Of a DNA stretch of 64,000 nucleotides, positions 1 through 11,770 are shown in pieces. The first letter of the stretch is position 1, and every line of letters starts with the position of its first letter. The position numbers and the translations under genes are program-made. This DNA is from Pogostemon cablin. Its lineage: Eukaryota; Streptophyta; Magnoliopsida; Lamiales; Lamiaceae. The notes under the pieces were generated by a model that saw only the letters and a program-made list of their open reading frames with translations, ran no database searches and was not told the DNA's origin. The stretch is taken from the NCBI GenBank assembly GCA_023678885.1, contig CM042982.1:3844001-3908000 (forward strand). Reading direction: 5' to 3'.

Positions 1-246
1 TGTCCAAATTTAATCATTTTATCCAAATTTAGTCCTTTATGTTAAAAAATATCCAAAAATGATCCGAAAGTGTATACATTTAGGACCAATAGTGGACCAA
101 AAAAGGACCAAATTTTGAAAAAGGAACCAAAACTGGACCAAAAGGACTAAAACTGGACAATAAATGACCTAAATTGAGAATTGCAAATGATAAAGGACTA
201 AAGTTGAAAAGTAACATACTTACATGATTAATTTTGATATTTACCC
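1..246. mobile_element. Right part of a MULE-type MITE, cut by the window edge
   Basis: This is a non-coding stretch made of short themes such as ggaccaaa and aaaggact. It ends in GATATTTACCC at 236-246, the same terminus as the complete element at 29284-29650, and the internal text (TTGAGAATTGCAAAT, then AAAGGACTAAA) also matches. The left end lies outside the window, so its target-site duplication cannot be tested here. Confidence 0.7.
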
Positions 247-305
247 TAATTATATATAGTTCAAAATAATTTAGTCACACATTGAAAAGTCATTATTTAT
301 TTAAT

Positions 306-1347
306 GGTGCGATTATTTACACCCCAATTCTTCCAAATACACCGCATTAATTGTTAAATATAAATCTTTATAAATGTTAAAACTAAAATATCCTTACATT
401 AACAATCATATTATCTATCCCATTCGAATCAAATCATTCATTTCTTGACCTGCAGAATTTACTTCACTCTATCATCTTTTAAATGAGAAAAGAATTAATC
501 TGAATCTCTTCGAATAGATTGAGGATCTCTGCAGTGCCGCCTACGGAATATATTTCAAACTTCTGTTTGGATGCGCAGACTCTTAATACGAACAAATCAA
601 ACAAAAGGGAAGAGATATAGTATTCGATAACAATAATCTACGATTCTGATTGAAAGAAACAGAGATATGTAGCACAAAGCCTAAAGCGAGTACCACGAAA
701 TAAGATCCAAAAATAAATACGGGTGTTAATTGATATCTTCATCGTCGAAATCATCCTGAAAGGAGTTGAAGAATTTGGTGTCGGCGAGGCGAGAAGGGTC
801 CACAGTGAAGGAGCCCTCGCCAAAGAGATCTAGGAACGAATCAAAATCGTCAACTTCCATTGCGCCGCCGCTCTGATCTTCTAGAATGCTGTACATATCC
901 ACCCTCCTCCTCCTCATTATTTCCCCTCTTTAACTTCTATTCATCGTGTGTATGTATTTTTTCTGGGATCTAGTGGCTTCGCCATTGAAGCTGCTTAATT
1001 TCTTCTTTCTGATGATAAAACGATTCAAATATAACAATTTATTTCAGGAATATTTGAATTCATAACATTCTGAACTTAATACATGTTGTGATAGATCTGT
1101 TTTTGGAATATATTAAAGATTTTAAAGAGATTTATTATTGAAATGCGTTCAAGGTTTGAAGCTCTTCGTGTAGGGATCTGCTAGTTTAATCAGAATGGAA
1201 AAAAGGATGGGGGATTGGGGATATTCCTTTTTAAGAAAGGGTAAAATTGTCTAATTATTAGAGTAAAAATTGTATTTTTATTTATTTATGAAGTTAATTT
1301 AATTAATGGGGTGTGTATAGAATAAATGGGGTCAAATAGCCGCACCC
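306..1347. mobile_element. MULE-like TIR element enclosing a SMAP1 gene
   Basis: The left end reads GGTGCGATTATTT and the right end, read inward on the minus strand, reads GGGTGCGGCTATTTG. The two ends stay alignable for roughly 45 bp (shared ACCCCA, ACACC and CATTAATT blocks). The direct repeat TTTATTTAAT lies immediately outside at 296-305 and 1348-1357, which fits the 9-10 bp target duplication of Mutator-like elements. No transposase is visible. The interior holds an intact small host-type gene on the minus strand, so this resembles a Pack-MULE. The flank is AT-rich, so a chance direct repeat is possible, but it coincides exactly with the TIR ends. Confidence 0.65.
726..917 (-). CDS. SMAP1: Small acidic protein 1-like (SMAP1)
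   Basis: A 63-residue acidic protein in a single open frame from ATG at 917 to TAA at 726. It begins with a short basic stretch (MRRRR). A conserved core (DMYSILEDQSG, then EVDDFDSFLDLFGEG) and a phenylalanine/aspartate-rich tail (KFFNSFQDDFDDEDIN) follow. Length, order and tail match plant SMAP1. In Arabidopsis SMAP1 is a small protein needed for the response to the synthetic auxin 2,4-D, acting around AXR/COP9-linked ubiquitin signalling; that role is family knowledge. The gene lies wholly inside the TIR element at 306-1347, so it may be a captured extra copy, yet its frame is intact. GC content is higher than in the surrounding DNA. I see no clear TATA box. Confidence 0.75.
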   Translation of the reverse strand: MRRRRVDMYSILEDQSGGAMEVDDFDSFLDLFGEGSFTVDPSRLADTKFFNSFQDDFDDEDIN

Positions 1348-1653
1348 TTTATTTAATACTATTACAAATTTAAATTAAGTTATTAAATATGTTATTAATA
1401 GATGAAAGGTTAAGAATGTATAATTAAAAAATATAAGTAGGGATGTAATTGGAAAATAAAGTTTCGCAACCCCTTCACACCTTTAATAATAAAAAATAGA
1501 TGAAAGGGTAAGGATGTGTAATTAAAAAATATAAGTAGGATTATAATTTGAAAATAAAGCTTCTCAACTTCTTTACACTTCTAATATATTAAGATAAGAT
1601 ACGATTAAGATTAAGATAGGATTAAAATTAAGATTAAGATAAGATAATAAATA

Positions 1654-1928
1654 CTCCCTCCATGCAGTTTCAATGTTTACGTTTGCTTTTTGCACGTTGA
1701 TTAAGGAATATAGTATTTTAATAGATAGTATGTGGAAATATATAATATTTAATGTAAAGTGAGTAATTAATATTTAATGTAAGGTGGGTATGTGTATTAG
1801 TGTTGGATGTGAAGACCATGATGATATATTAATTGTTTTGGTGGGTCCCATATTCCAAAAAAAATGTAAACATTGAAATGGGACGCCCAAAATAAAAATA
1901 TGTAAATATTGAAATGAGACGGAGGAAG
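1654..1928. mobile_element. Stowaway/mariner-type MITE, 275 bp
   Basis: The left end is CTCCCTCCATGCAGTTTCAA. The right end, read inward, is CTTCCTCCGTCTCATTTCAA. Both are flanked by TA (1652-1653 and 1929-1930). There is no coding capacity. Confidence 0.75.
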
Positions 1929-2022
1929 TATATTTTAATAATGAATTAAATAGTATCCTTACAAATTAACATTTCGTTATTAAATCTAAAATAAAATAAA
2001 ATTCAGTGTGAGGTCACCTATT

Positions 2023-2101
2023 ATTAAGGAAACTAGCAATTAGCTATTACATATTCGGTATATCTTGTAATATGCGATAGCTAATTACTAGTTTCCTTAA
2101 T
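2023..2101. repeat. Long hairpin: 32-bp inverted arms with a 15-nt loop
   Basis: Arm 2023-2054 (starts ATTAAGGAAACTAG) pairs with arm 2070-2101 (ends CTAGTTTCCTTAAT) with only a few mismatches. A third, partial copy of the arm ends near 2192 (GGCTAGTTTCCTTAATAC), so the whole 2023-2194 segment may be a small foldback element. Confidence 0.65.
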
Positions 2102-2796
2102 GATTAGAGGGAGATATGTATGGAAAACAAAATCAAATAATAAATTACAATATATACAAAATATGTGATAGTAATGGCTAGTTTCCTTAATACCTATTCT
2201 AACTCACTGTTTCATTTCCCATATATAGTATAGGAATTTGAGTCCCTAAAATCCCTAAATTGTGTAACACAAATGATATTGTGTTAATGAATAATGATAA
2301 TCATGATATCATTTCAACAGCCACATGCTTATATAACAACCCACTCTTTAAGTAATCATAACATAGTCTTTTAAATACAACATTTTAGTTGGTTATAAAG
2401 TGACTTGGAACACTTGTCTCATTATTCAAACAGTTTAAAACAAAAGTGACTACAATATTATATATCATCCCAGTTTTGAAGTGAAATTGAATGTTTATAG
2501 TTTATTAATTAGAATCTTTACTTAATGAATGCAACTCCTGTCAAAGTCGGTATTCAATTAATTAGACCCAACTGTATTTAATTAACATTCCATTAAAGTA
2601 AGCATCATACATTGAATATTGATGGAAGGATAAAACGCATAGATACATTTGAGTATAAAATTTTGTATCTTTAAATTGTATGAAAAAAAAGTTAAAAGAT
2701 TCAAACATTAATATTATTCATATTTCTGATTCTTTCATTGAAGAAATGGAGTAATATTTTTATGAATTATTGTATAACTTTTAGAACAAAATATTA

Positions 2797-2877
2797 CTCT
2801 CTTTGTCCTATTGAAGCGTACGCGATTCCTTTGTAATTTATAAAGAAACCACGTATGTTTCAATGGGACGGAGGTAG
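2797..2877. mobile_element. Very short (81 bp) mariner-type MITE
   Basis: The ends are CTCTCTTTGTCCTATTGAAG and, inverted, CTACCTCCGTCCCATTGAAA, each next to TA. About 30 bp of interior remains, so this is close to two TIRs back to back. Confidence 0.65.
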
Positions 2878-5800
2878 TATATTTTTGAAAGTTTTGTGCG
2901 CTGCGCACAAGAGACCAACTCTCTATAAATAAGTAAATATTCCCTCCATTTTAAGTTCAAATTAACACTTTTTATTTTGATCCATCTCAAATTCAACTTA
3001 ACACTTCAATTAATAATAAAAAAAAATCACTTATGAATAAATCACTTATAAAAAAAAAATCACTTATGAATACATCACTATCGTATAATTTCAAAACTAT
3101 CATCACATTTTAAAGTATTTTAATTTCAAAATTTTCATAATATTTTTAACACACATAAATACTTTATTATTTATTTATTATAAAAATAATGATTAAACTA
3201 CTCAAAGCCAAATCTAAATTAACTTTTATTAATATTCATGAAAACAATAAACATAAATTTGGAAGGAATGGTCGATTATTAAGTGCTGCATCATCTTGAA
3301 CTTATTATTTGAGTGTAGAAATTATTTTTTAGGAGTTAGTCTCCTGTGAATCAGGTTGCATATTAAGTTATGGAAATCGGATTTATACTATTATTTGTGA
3401 ATTTTCATATCACATAGGATTTTCATTCTTCCCTTCACAAGTCAATTATAAGGCTGAGCTAATGCGTATATATGATTCGTCATAAAATAATTATGGAAGC
3501 GATATGCATGCATTGTGATGGTAAAATAAATTTTTAGTGGAAGGTAGACTAACACTTGAACGTACATATATGCATTTCAAAATGTATTTTAGAAAATCTT
3601 AAATTATATATTTAATTTGATAATTTAAAAATCCATCAACCCATGTAATATCTAGTCTTTATATTAATTTTTATAATTTTTAGGTTGTATACTTTTAGTT
3701 TTATACTGTGATATGTATTTGTTTATACATTAATTTAATAGTAGTAATTTACATATATAGTATCTTGTAATTTTAAGGTTATTTTATTTTAATTGTATGT
3801 GCTGTAATACTTTTGATATATTACTACGATACTTTTATTATTTCATTGTGACACTTTTAGTTATAATTAGAGATCATATTTTTGCATTTTTTAATTATTT
3901 AGTGATATATTTTTGACAAATTTAAAGAATAATAATGTTATTATTTATATACTATTGTGTTATTTTTAAGTGGGTCTATTGAGTATATAGCTCAATTTAT
4001 TCACCATATTAAAGACACTACACATGCACTAGCTAGTCTACAAAATTTGGTAAGTACAACCTTGCAACCTTGTTCACAAAGCAAATAATATTCTTAATTT
4101 TCCCTATAAAGCAAATAATATTCTTTCTTTCTTGCAAATTGGATAAAGATTAATTTGTTAAATATAATTCAAATTTCAAACTAGCATTATTTAAATAAAA
4201 AAAAACTATACAGCTAGACGTGCTTTAATTAAATAAATATCAAGTTTATGATATTCAGTTTGAGATTTTACTCTTTTAAAATCAACAATTAATATTTTGT
4301 ATATATATAACGCACAAAATAACGGTATGATTTGCAGATGATCATTCCAACATTTTCATTATATAATTTCAAATTGAGCTACAAAAATAAGACCCATTAA
4401 AAATATATATATAATTCTATTTCAGAATATTAATAGATAATAATTGATACCAAACTATTTTACGTAATATGGAAAGTGGTAATGATATTACCTACTATGC
4501 AACTGAAAATCATGTTCTTTATTGTAAAGATATCCCTCACGTATCTTATAGCCAAAATAAATTTTATGATTCTTTATAAGGCATATTTTGGTCTCTCCTT
4601 CTAATTTTAATGTGTTTAGTTACTCATCAAGTTTCTTAACTTTTAAATTCCAATACTCCCTCTGTTGAGCTTAGGTTACATTTTAACATTTAGAGTTGTC
4701 TAACGTTTACATGATTTTCTTTTAATTATGAAGTGGTATCTACAAAATTTGGAAAATTATTATATCTTTATGAGGCACTAATACAATAAAACCACAACAT
4801 AAATTAACATAGATTATAGCTGCTATGAAAATATTGTAATATATTGAATGACTTATTTAAATAAATCTGGAAAATTAAGTCAAATTACGTATTAGTTATT
4901 TACTCCCCCTCAAAATCTAATTACTTCATCTTTGTCATAAAAAAAAGTTGAAATTATATTTTTTAAAAAAAGGTTGAAATGATATTTAAAAAAAAAAAAG
5001 TGTATAGGGTTCATTGTTCCATTTTTTTAATTTTATTATTATTATTTTTGTAAGTGTGAATACTTATGGACTATGGTTTTAAGTTAACAAATTAGAAAAT
5101 GTGAATATTTCGTAAATAGTAGCGAGTATAATTTTTTTAGCGTTCTTGCATACACTCTTTCCATCCGACTACAATTCTTTATATACATTATTGGTTTATC
5201 TTATTGCACTTTTTCCCACCCTCAAAATGGTAAAAAGAATTTAAATATGCATAATTTGTTATATTTTTTTATTTATTAATTTAAAAAGACAGTATATATT
5301 ACACTTAAATAAAAGTCAATAAAAATTAGTAAACGAACTAAAAAAACTCCATTTTTTAAACACTACATTTATAATAAGTGTGTATAATGTATTGAAATTA
5401 TATTTTATTTCTTCAATTAATAAAATATTTATTTTGTCATATTAATTATACACTTTAAAAGTACCTTTTTTTTAACAAAAAAGTTTCACACATCACTGAT
5501 ACAACTAATTATTTTATAAAATAATAAAATTTCCAAATCCACCTAAAAAAACGAATGAAGTATTAATTTGACATACACATATCATAGTAAATAAATTAGT
5601 GGAGTAACAAATTTTAATCCGTTTGGTGGAGGGAATATCTTTTTTCCATATTATATATTCTATAGCAAACACAAATGAACAACTACCAACTACTACCTTT
5701 TAACTCTAATTAACGAAAAAGACACTTTACTTTGCCCATAAAATTGCCAACGCATCATGTTCTATTCTTGCATAATAGGTTTTGTTTCATACCCCCTAAC

Positions 5801-6178
5801 TTAATCCTTTTATACAATTTAAAAAAAAAAAAAAAAAAACTTCCCCCATTACTCTTCCTTTTAAAAGCTCATTAAAATAATTAAGTGAAACATATTGTTT
5901 TCCTATTAATTATTATACCAATCATGCGTTCATGCCACCTGTAATTGTTCATTCATCTCCACCTCAAAATAAATTACTAATAAACAGGTTAATTATCATG
6001 CCAAAAAATGATTACTGCAATTACAGAGAATGATCATCAATAATTTAATTTTGCAGTTTTAAATTGTACTCAAAGAATAAAACTAATTAAATTAATTGGA
6101 TATTATGCAGCTTTTCTGTTTAAATTTACTCTGTATTACCACAAATTAAACAAGTACTTTCTGTTCACACAGGCACAC
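2878..6178. other. AT-rich intergenic DNA, no gene seen
   Basis: I see no supportable coding frame here. The stretch is AT-rich with homopolymer runs, including about 20 A at 5820-5839. A possible degenerate MITE begins TTCCCTCCATTTTAAG at about 2940 and may end near 3267. Another end-like motif (CTCCCTCTGTTGAGCTTAGG) sits near 4656 without a convincing partner. Confidence 0.5.
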
Positions 6179-6189
6179 CAGCTGACTGC

Positions 6190-6226
6190 ATACATATATA
6201 GATACACCCACATATATATATATAGA
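6190..6226 (+). promoter_or_regulatory. TATA-rich core promoter region of the GATL gene
   Basis: Two TATATATA runs lie about 175-205 bp upstream of the ATG at 6399. A GAGAGAGAGTGAG stretch and a CA dinucleotide run (about 6330-6346) follow in the presumed 5' leader. Placement is by distance and motif only. Confidence 0.45.
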
Positions 6227-6398
6227 GAAAGATGAGAGAGAGTGAGTGTATATTTGATGTATAGTCATTCACCGGAAATTTTCTGTTTCAAGAAAATGTA
6301 CTCTGAATAGTGCTATATTTTCCATAAACACACACACACACACACTGGATGACCCATTTCTTTTTCTTCTCAAGAATCAATCTATTTTCAAGAAGAAG

Positions 6399-7556
6399 AT
6401 GATGGGTCTTTCCAGATTCTTGCAATGGCTGGTATCCATCCTTGGTTTCTCTCTCTTCATCCTCTACTCGCCGTTGATGTGCCATGGAATCCGTTCATTC
6501 CCCAACCACGACGATTTCACCGCCCGATTCGGCTTCTCCGAGGCGCCGGAGTACCGAAACGGCGTCGAATGCCCGCTGATGACGTCATATTCCGGCGTGC
6601 CGGCGTGCAACCCGTCGATGGTCCACGTGGCGATGACCCTCGACTTCGAGTACCTCCGGGGTTCAATCGCGGCGGTGCACTCCGTCCTCCGCCACGCGTC
6701 CTGCCCGGAGCAAATCTTCTTTCATTTCATCTCCGCCGAGTTCGACCCGTCAACCCCTCGGGTCCTGACCCGGCTCGTCAGGTCCGTATTCCCTTCTCTC
6801 ACCTTCAAGCTCTACATATTCCGTGAGGGATCGGTCAAAAATCTCATATCTTCAACAATCCGACCCGCTTTGGAAAACCCGCTCAACTACGCCCGAAATT
6901 ATCTGGGCAACATAATAGACCCGTGTGTTACTCGGGTCATTTATCTGGATTCGGATGTCGTTTTAGTCGACGATATTTCGAAGCTCTGGAAAGTGAATAT
7001 ACCCGACGGGAAAGTAATCGGAGCTCCGGAATATTGCCACGCCAATTTTACAAAATACTTCACAAACGATTTCTGGTCCGAACCGAATCTTTCCCGGGTA
7101 TTCGAGTCCAAGAACCCGTGTTATTTCAACACAGGGGTAATGGTAATGAAGTTACAGAAATGGAGAGAAGGGCATTTTCGGAACAAAATTGAGCATTGGA
7201 TGGAACTGCAGAAAAGCAAACGGATATACGAGCTGGGTTCATTGCCTCCATTCTTGCTGGTATTCGGAGGAAATGTGGAGCCCATTGATCATAGGTGGAA
7301 CCAACATGGGTTGGGCGGTGACAACGTGGCAGGATCCTGTAGGGCGTTGCACCCTGGTCCAGTGAGCCTCCTGCACTGGAGTGGAAAGGGGAAGCCGTGG
7401 GTTAGGCTTGATGAGAAGAAGCCTTGTCCGTTGGATCATCTCTGGGCGCCTTATGATTTGTTCAGGGCTAATCACATGGTACTACATAATCAGCGTGATG
7501 TGCAGCTGTTGGATTTGACAAGTGATTTTCTTGAATTTTCCAGTAATTTCTTTTGA
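6399..7556 (+). CDS. Galacturonosyltransferase-like (GATL) protein, GT8 family
   Basis: A 385-residue, intronless glycosyltransferase of family GT8. The N-terminus has a hydrophobic signal/anchor (about residues 8-28, WLVSILGFSLFILYSPLM), fitting a Golgi or secretory enzyme. The catalytic core follows: the DxD metal/nucleotide-sugar site is DSD at 184-186 (IYLDSDVVLVDD), then FNTGVMVM at 243-250 and the C-terminal HWSGKGKPW at 326-334. Length and single-exon structure match the GATL clade rather than the larger GAUT proteins. GATLs are linked to pectin or xylan synthesis; the exact acceptor cannot be read from sequence. The start could be either of two adjacent ATGs; the first is used. The ORF is GC-rich against AT-rich surroundings. 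Neighbouring DNA is non-coding, so it is a monocistronic gene. Confidence 0.95.
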   Translation: MMGLSRFLQWLVSILGFSLFILYSPLMCHGIRSFPNHDDFTARFGFSEAPEYRNGVECPLMTSYSGVPACNPSMVHVAMTLDFEYLRGSIAAVHSVLRHASCPEQIFFHFISAEFDPSTPRVLTRLVRSVFPSLTFKLYIFREGSVKNLISSTIRPALENPLNYARNYLGNIIDPCVTRVIYLDSDVVLVDDISKLWKVNIPDGKVIGAPEYCHANFTKYFTNDFWSEPNLSRVFESKNPCYFNTGVMVMKLQKWREGHFRNKIEHWMELQKSKRIYELGSLPPFLLVFGGNVEPIDHRWNQHGLGGDNVAGSCRALHPGPVSLLHWSGKGKPWVRLDEKKPCPLDHLWAPYDLFRANHMVLHNQRDVQLLDLTSDFLEFSSNFF

Positions 7557-10073
7557 AAAAACACAATTAATTGATTCTTTATGTACAGAAACTGAGAAAC
7601 ATATTCTGAAATTTTGATTGATTCATATTTTAGGTTTCCTTCATTAAAGGAATCAATTTTGAATTTCACATTCTTAATTACAATGGAAATTGAATCAAAA
7701 TTTACACTCAATAGAAAATTTGAATTTTAAGTTCTTGTGAAAAATCTTTAATTACTATTAACCTTTTTCATAAATTTTATTTTTTTTAAAGCAAATTGTA
7801 TATTCATTCATTAGGTGCTTAAATTCACATCATGCGCGTGTATTTAAATTAATTTAAAATTAAGATGGATATAGATAGACTTTAAGGTATTAAATAATAT
7901 AATGTATTTATGTAATAGTAAGTCCAAAATGTGTGCATTGTATGTAGTAATAATATTATCAATTATGGACCCTAAATTATAAAATTAGTTATGGTTGATG
8001 AAAGTTAATCATACAATGGTTGTTAGTTGACATTGATTAGTCATGTTTTCCACCAATCAAATCTTTTTATTACAAGTATCCTCCTCCTATTTAGTAACAT
8101 CTTTATTGTCAGAGAAAAATAACAAATAAAATCGAAATACAACAATAAAATAGGTCAGGATTCAGTATCATTAATATAATTATACATTTTTTAGTATTAA
8201 ATAGAACTCTTTAATCCAATGAAAAGGCAGATGAGTCCCTTAATAATAGACAGATTGTAATTCTTTGTACCGTAATCAATTTCAAAAATTTTCTATTGAT
8301 CTGTTATAAAATTATCTTTTTGCTTCCATTGAAAACAAAATGCACTCAATCTAATAAATTTATACTACACCCTAATTTCAAATTGTAACAACATCTAACA
8401 CATCCTCCCTTTTTCCCCTCAAAAAGTACTCCCTCACTTTCACATTTACTTGCACCGTTAATTTAGATAATAAAAATTAAATTTTGATCAACTTTACCAA
8501 ATTTTATAGAATATTGTAATATTTTTAAGTAATACTAAATAAATTATAAAGTATGTTTTGTGTGTTAGGTAGAAGTTATAAATTTGTAATTAAGATATGC
8601 TTTTAGGGTTTTGAATTGATGTGATATTTCCTTTTTTTAATTGTATAATTTAATGTGAGACGGACGAAAATTGTGAAATTTAATGTGGCATAGGAAGAAT
8701 AATTCATTTTGTCATTTTTATTTGTTTCGTTACACAGTATCAATTTCTTTTTTTAAAGGATTCATACCTTTTACTAATAATGATAAAACTAAAATAAGAC
8801 TTACGCATTTTAATAATATAGTTACTCATTACCTATTAAATCACAATATTTTTTTAATATACGCAAAAAAAAATCTATTAGGAGGAGTGAAAAAATAAAT
8901 AAATATATTAGGAGGGAATGGATGAAGTATTTAATACATATACTTTACAATTTATTTATTTTAAAAGAATGCCATAGTGCTATTAATTTTTTATTTTTTA
9001 TTTTTTAAATCAAAATCAAAATTTACAGTGTTTGTATTTAGCATCACTAAGAGAGCATTATTGATGAGATTAATCTTCGAGAAGTCTCCCACGTTGATTT
9101 GAGATTTTAACCATAATTTGTTTGTTTAATTATTTAGAGTACTTACTCCCAACCAAACACGATTTAGTTTGCTAAGCTACGTGCTTGCTTTATTCTCTTT
9201 AAGATGGAATTATATAATTATTAATACTTGTACCAATTATATCAGAGACTTGCACAATTAAATTGTCGGTCACATTAGGCCAAAGTGGAAAATTCAATTT
9301 GAAATTTCAATCTAGATTTGATTGTGATTGCTAGAAGATGAACTAATTATTTAGTCACCATGTGGCCTTCTGGGATTACAAGTCATGAGATACATTGCCC
9401 ATTCTTGAATTATTCCTTTTATGCTCATTAAAAGCCATTTTCTTGTTCAATCATTATTTAAAAAAAAAAAAAACACTCCAGCAGATGTAATCCTTTCTAC
9501 TTTTTTATTTTTATTCACTTTAATATTTATGCTCATATTATTTAAAAATTAAAAAAATTTCATGAAATCGTTTCATACAATATTCTACTAGAATTTCACG
9601 GTTCTACGTACCTAATAAATTTTGTGTTATTATTATTTTTTTTTGATACAATTATATTTTCATTTGTGGGATTTATGTTAAATTTTAGCTTTGTAATTCA
9701 TGACTTATTTATTCTAAATTTAAAAATAAATAATAATAATAATAATATAATACTAATACTAATAATAAATAAATAATAGTAGTAATTATTATTATAGTAT
9801 TAGTATTAGTATTAATATTATTATCACATGGCACAACGTGTTACTCTCTTTATTAAAATTGGCAAGTGGTAGATTGCTTAATTAATTTTATGGGAATTAA
9901 GCGGTGGTGATTTTGGTCATATTATTTTGGTTTTGAATTCCTCATCTGACGTTTAATCACATGCATTTCTGTAATAAAATAAAAGGTTATAATTTAGAAG
10001 TAAGTGAAATGATTATTATGCTAATAATTCAGATAATCTGGTCGGAGGGTGAGGAATGATAAATAAATAATAA
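7557..10073. other. AT-rich intergenic DNA with simple repeats
   Basis: The first ~150 bp is probably the GATL 3' UTR. No further gene is supported. A low-complexity block at about 9720-9825 consists of AAT repeats followed by their inverted counterpart (ATTATT/TAGTATTAGT), so it can fold on itself. Confidence 0.5.
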
Positions 10074-10090
10074 ATGAAGTCGTATTTATT

Positions 10091-10326
10091 GGTGTACCCC
10101 ACCATTAGGGGCCCCCACCGCCCCTGCCCTGGGGATTGGTGGAGGAGGTAAATCGCAGGATGTGCCTCAAGTGGCTTATAGAGAGGGCTCACTGTTAAAC
10201 TTGTGCTTGCAAGGGGCCAAATCCATGCCAAAGGCAGGATTCGAACCCCCACCCTGCAGCAACCAAGCTCAGCTGGAAGGCCTTTCCACCCTCCCCTCTA
10301 CCACTTGAGCTATGCCCTGGGGGCAT
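10091..10326 (-). mobile_element. tRNA-derived SINE, copy 1 (complete)
   Basis: On the minus strand the head carries an RNA polymerase III A box, TAGCTCAAGTGG (10301-10312), and a perfect B box, GGTTCGAATCC (10237-10247). The body runs to the tail GGTGGGGTACACC. It is flanked by the perfect 17-bp direct repeat ATGAAGTCGTATTTATT (10074-10090 and 10327-10343). The long target duplication with tRNA-like promoter boxes is diagnostic of a SINE mobilised by a LINE reverse transcriptase. Confidence 0.92.
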
Positions 10327-10343
10327 ATGAAGTCGTATTTATT

Positions 10344-11408
10344 AATTGTAGTGATGTGGAATCATGAAAACTTAAGAGATGGATTTGTATAGGATTAAGG
10401 TGCAGTAGAGAGATACCTAAATTCTTCATGAAGAAAACAAACTACTCCCTTTTCTCACATTCAAATCATACGCATGTCACTATACCTTCTTCATCTTCCT
10501 TTTTTTCTCTCTTTTAAATAATAATACTTTATAATTATTATTATTGACAAAGTCTCTAGTAAGACGGTATTTATGTGAAACAATTGTGAGACGTGTTAAA
10601 GTATGATTATTATATAAATAAAATATATTAATTAATATTTAAAATATATTTTTCCTAAAATATATAATTAATAATATATTAAAATATAATTTCAAATATT
10701 ATAATATAATTTATTATAAATAATACTTTAATTATCTATAAATATATTTGCCTAATAAATATACTTTAAAAATAGGCAGACTCATCCTACAACTAAAGTT
10801 GTGAATAGAGATGCTAATTTGGCCAAAAAAGATAATTTCATTTTATAATTGGAACCAAAGGGGTTAAATTTTTAATTGCTTAAAAGATTTAGCATTTTTA
10901 TTTACTATTATCCCATATTCAATGGGAGAAATAAATCTTTGAATACAAAATGACTAAAATATCATTGATTTGATTTGTTTGATTTATGATTCAATTTAAA
11001 TACTACAATGAGTTGTAATATTGAGTTATTAATTTGTTCAATCGAATTATTTATTTTAATTGAATTAAAGTTATTTTTTAAAATTTGGCATTCAAACAAA
11101 TATTCTTAAAAGTACGGTAAATTCTTTTAAAAAAAAAAAGTTATTATGGCATGTCGTGCATTACTTCTTCTTATAAACATTCGGAAAGATGATAATTTTT
11201 TTATAAGCAATTATAAGGGTTTACTTTAGCATGATGAGGTTTTGTAACATTTTGCATAGTCCAGTAGCCACGTCTGCCAAATTGTGATGACGTGGATTAA
11301 CAAATTCAAACAAAAAAAGGCCATTGACACGTGTATTATATGTTTTCATCCATTTACATTCCACTCAAATAATTTTAACTTTCTGCACAATAAATTACTC
11401 ATTGGGAG
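10344..11408. other. AT-rich intergenic DNA
   Basis: No gene seen. Around 10555-10620 lies a member of a dispersed repeat containing GTGAGACGTGTTAAAGTATG, which recurs near 14220 and, inverted, near 28640. Confidence 0.45.
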
Positions 11409-11410
11409 TA

Positions 11411-11740
11411 TTCCCTCCGTCCCATCCTTATGGTTACGTTTGTTTTTTACACCGTCTCTTCTTTATAGTTACGTTTGTTTTTTGTACGAGGATTAATGAA
11501 TGTAATATTTTAATGTGTATTGAGATGAGAGAAATAATAATTTAATGTAAAGTGGATAAGTGTATTAGTGGGATGTGTGGACTCATGAAGAGAGAAGTAA
11601 TTAATTTGTATGGTCCATATGCTAAAAAGGAAAATGTAATCATTAGGATGAGATGTCCAAAATAGAAATATGTAGCCATTAGAATTAGGATGAGACGCCC
11701 AAAATGAAAATGTGTAACCATTAGAATGTGACAGATGGAG
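11411..11740. mobile_element. Stowaway/mariner-type MITE, 330 bp
   Basis: The left end TTCCCTCCGTCCCATCCTTA and the inverted right end CTCCATCTGTCACATTCTAA are each next to TA. The terminal sequence is duplicated inside: TTACGTTTGTTTTTT occurs twice on the left and GGATGAGA(T/C)G(T/C)CC twice on the right. It abuts the 3' end of the germin-like pseudogene. Confidence 0.75.
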
Positions 11741-11770
11741 TAAGTAACAAAATCACAATAAATAAATATT

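Noticed and set aside
6288..6485. Minus-strand frame opposite the GATL start
   Set aside because: Antisense of the leader and signal-anchor region, with low-complexity CV repeats from the CA run.
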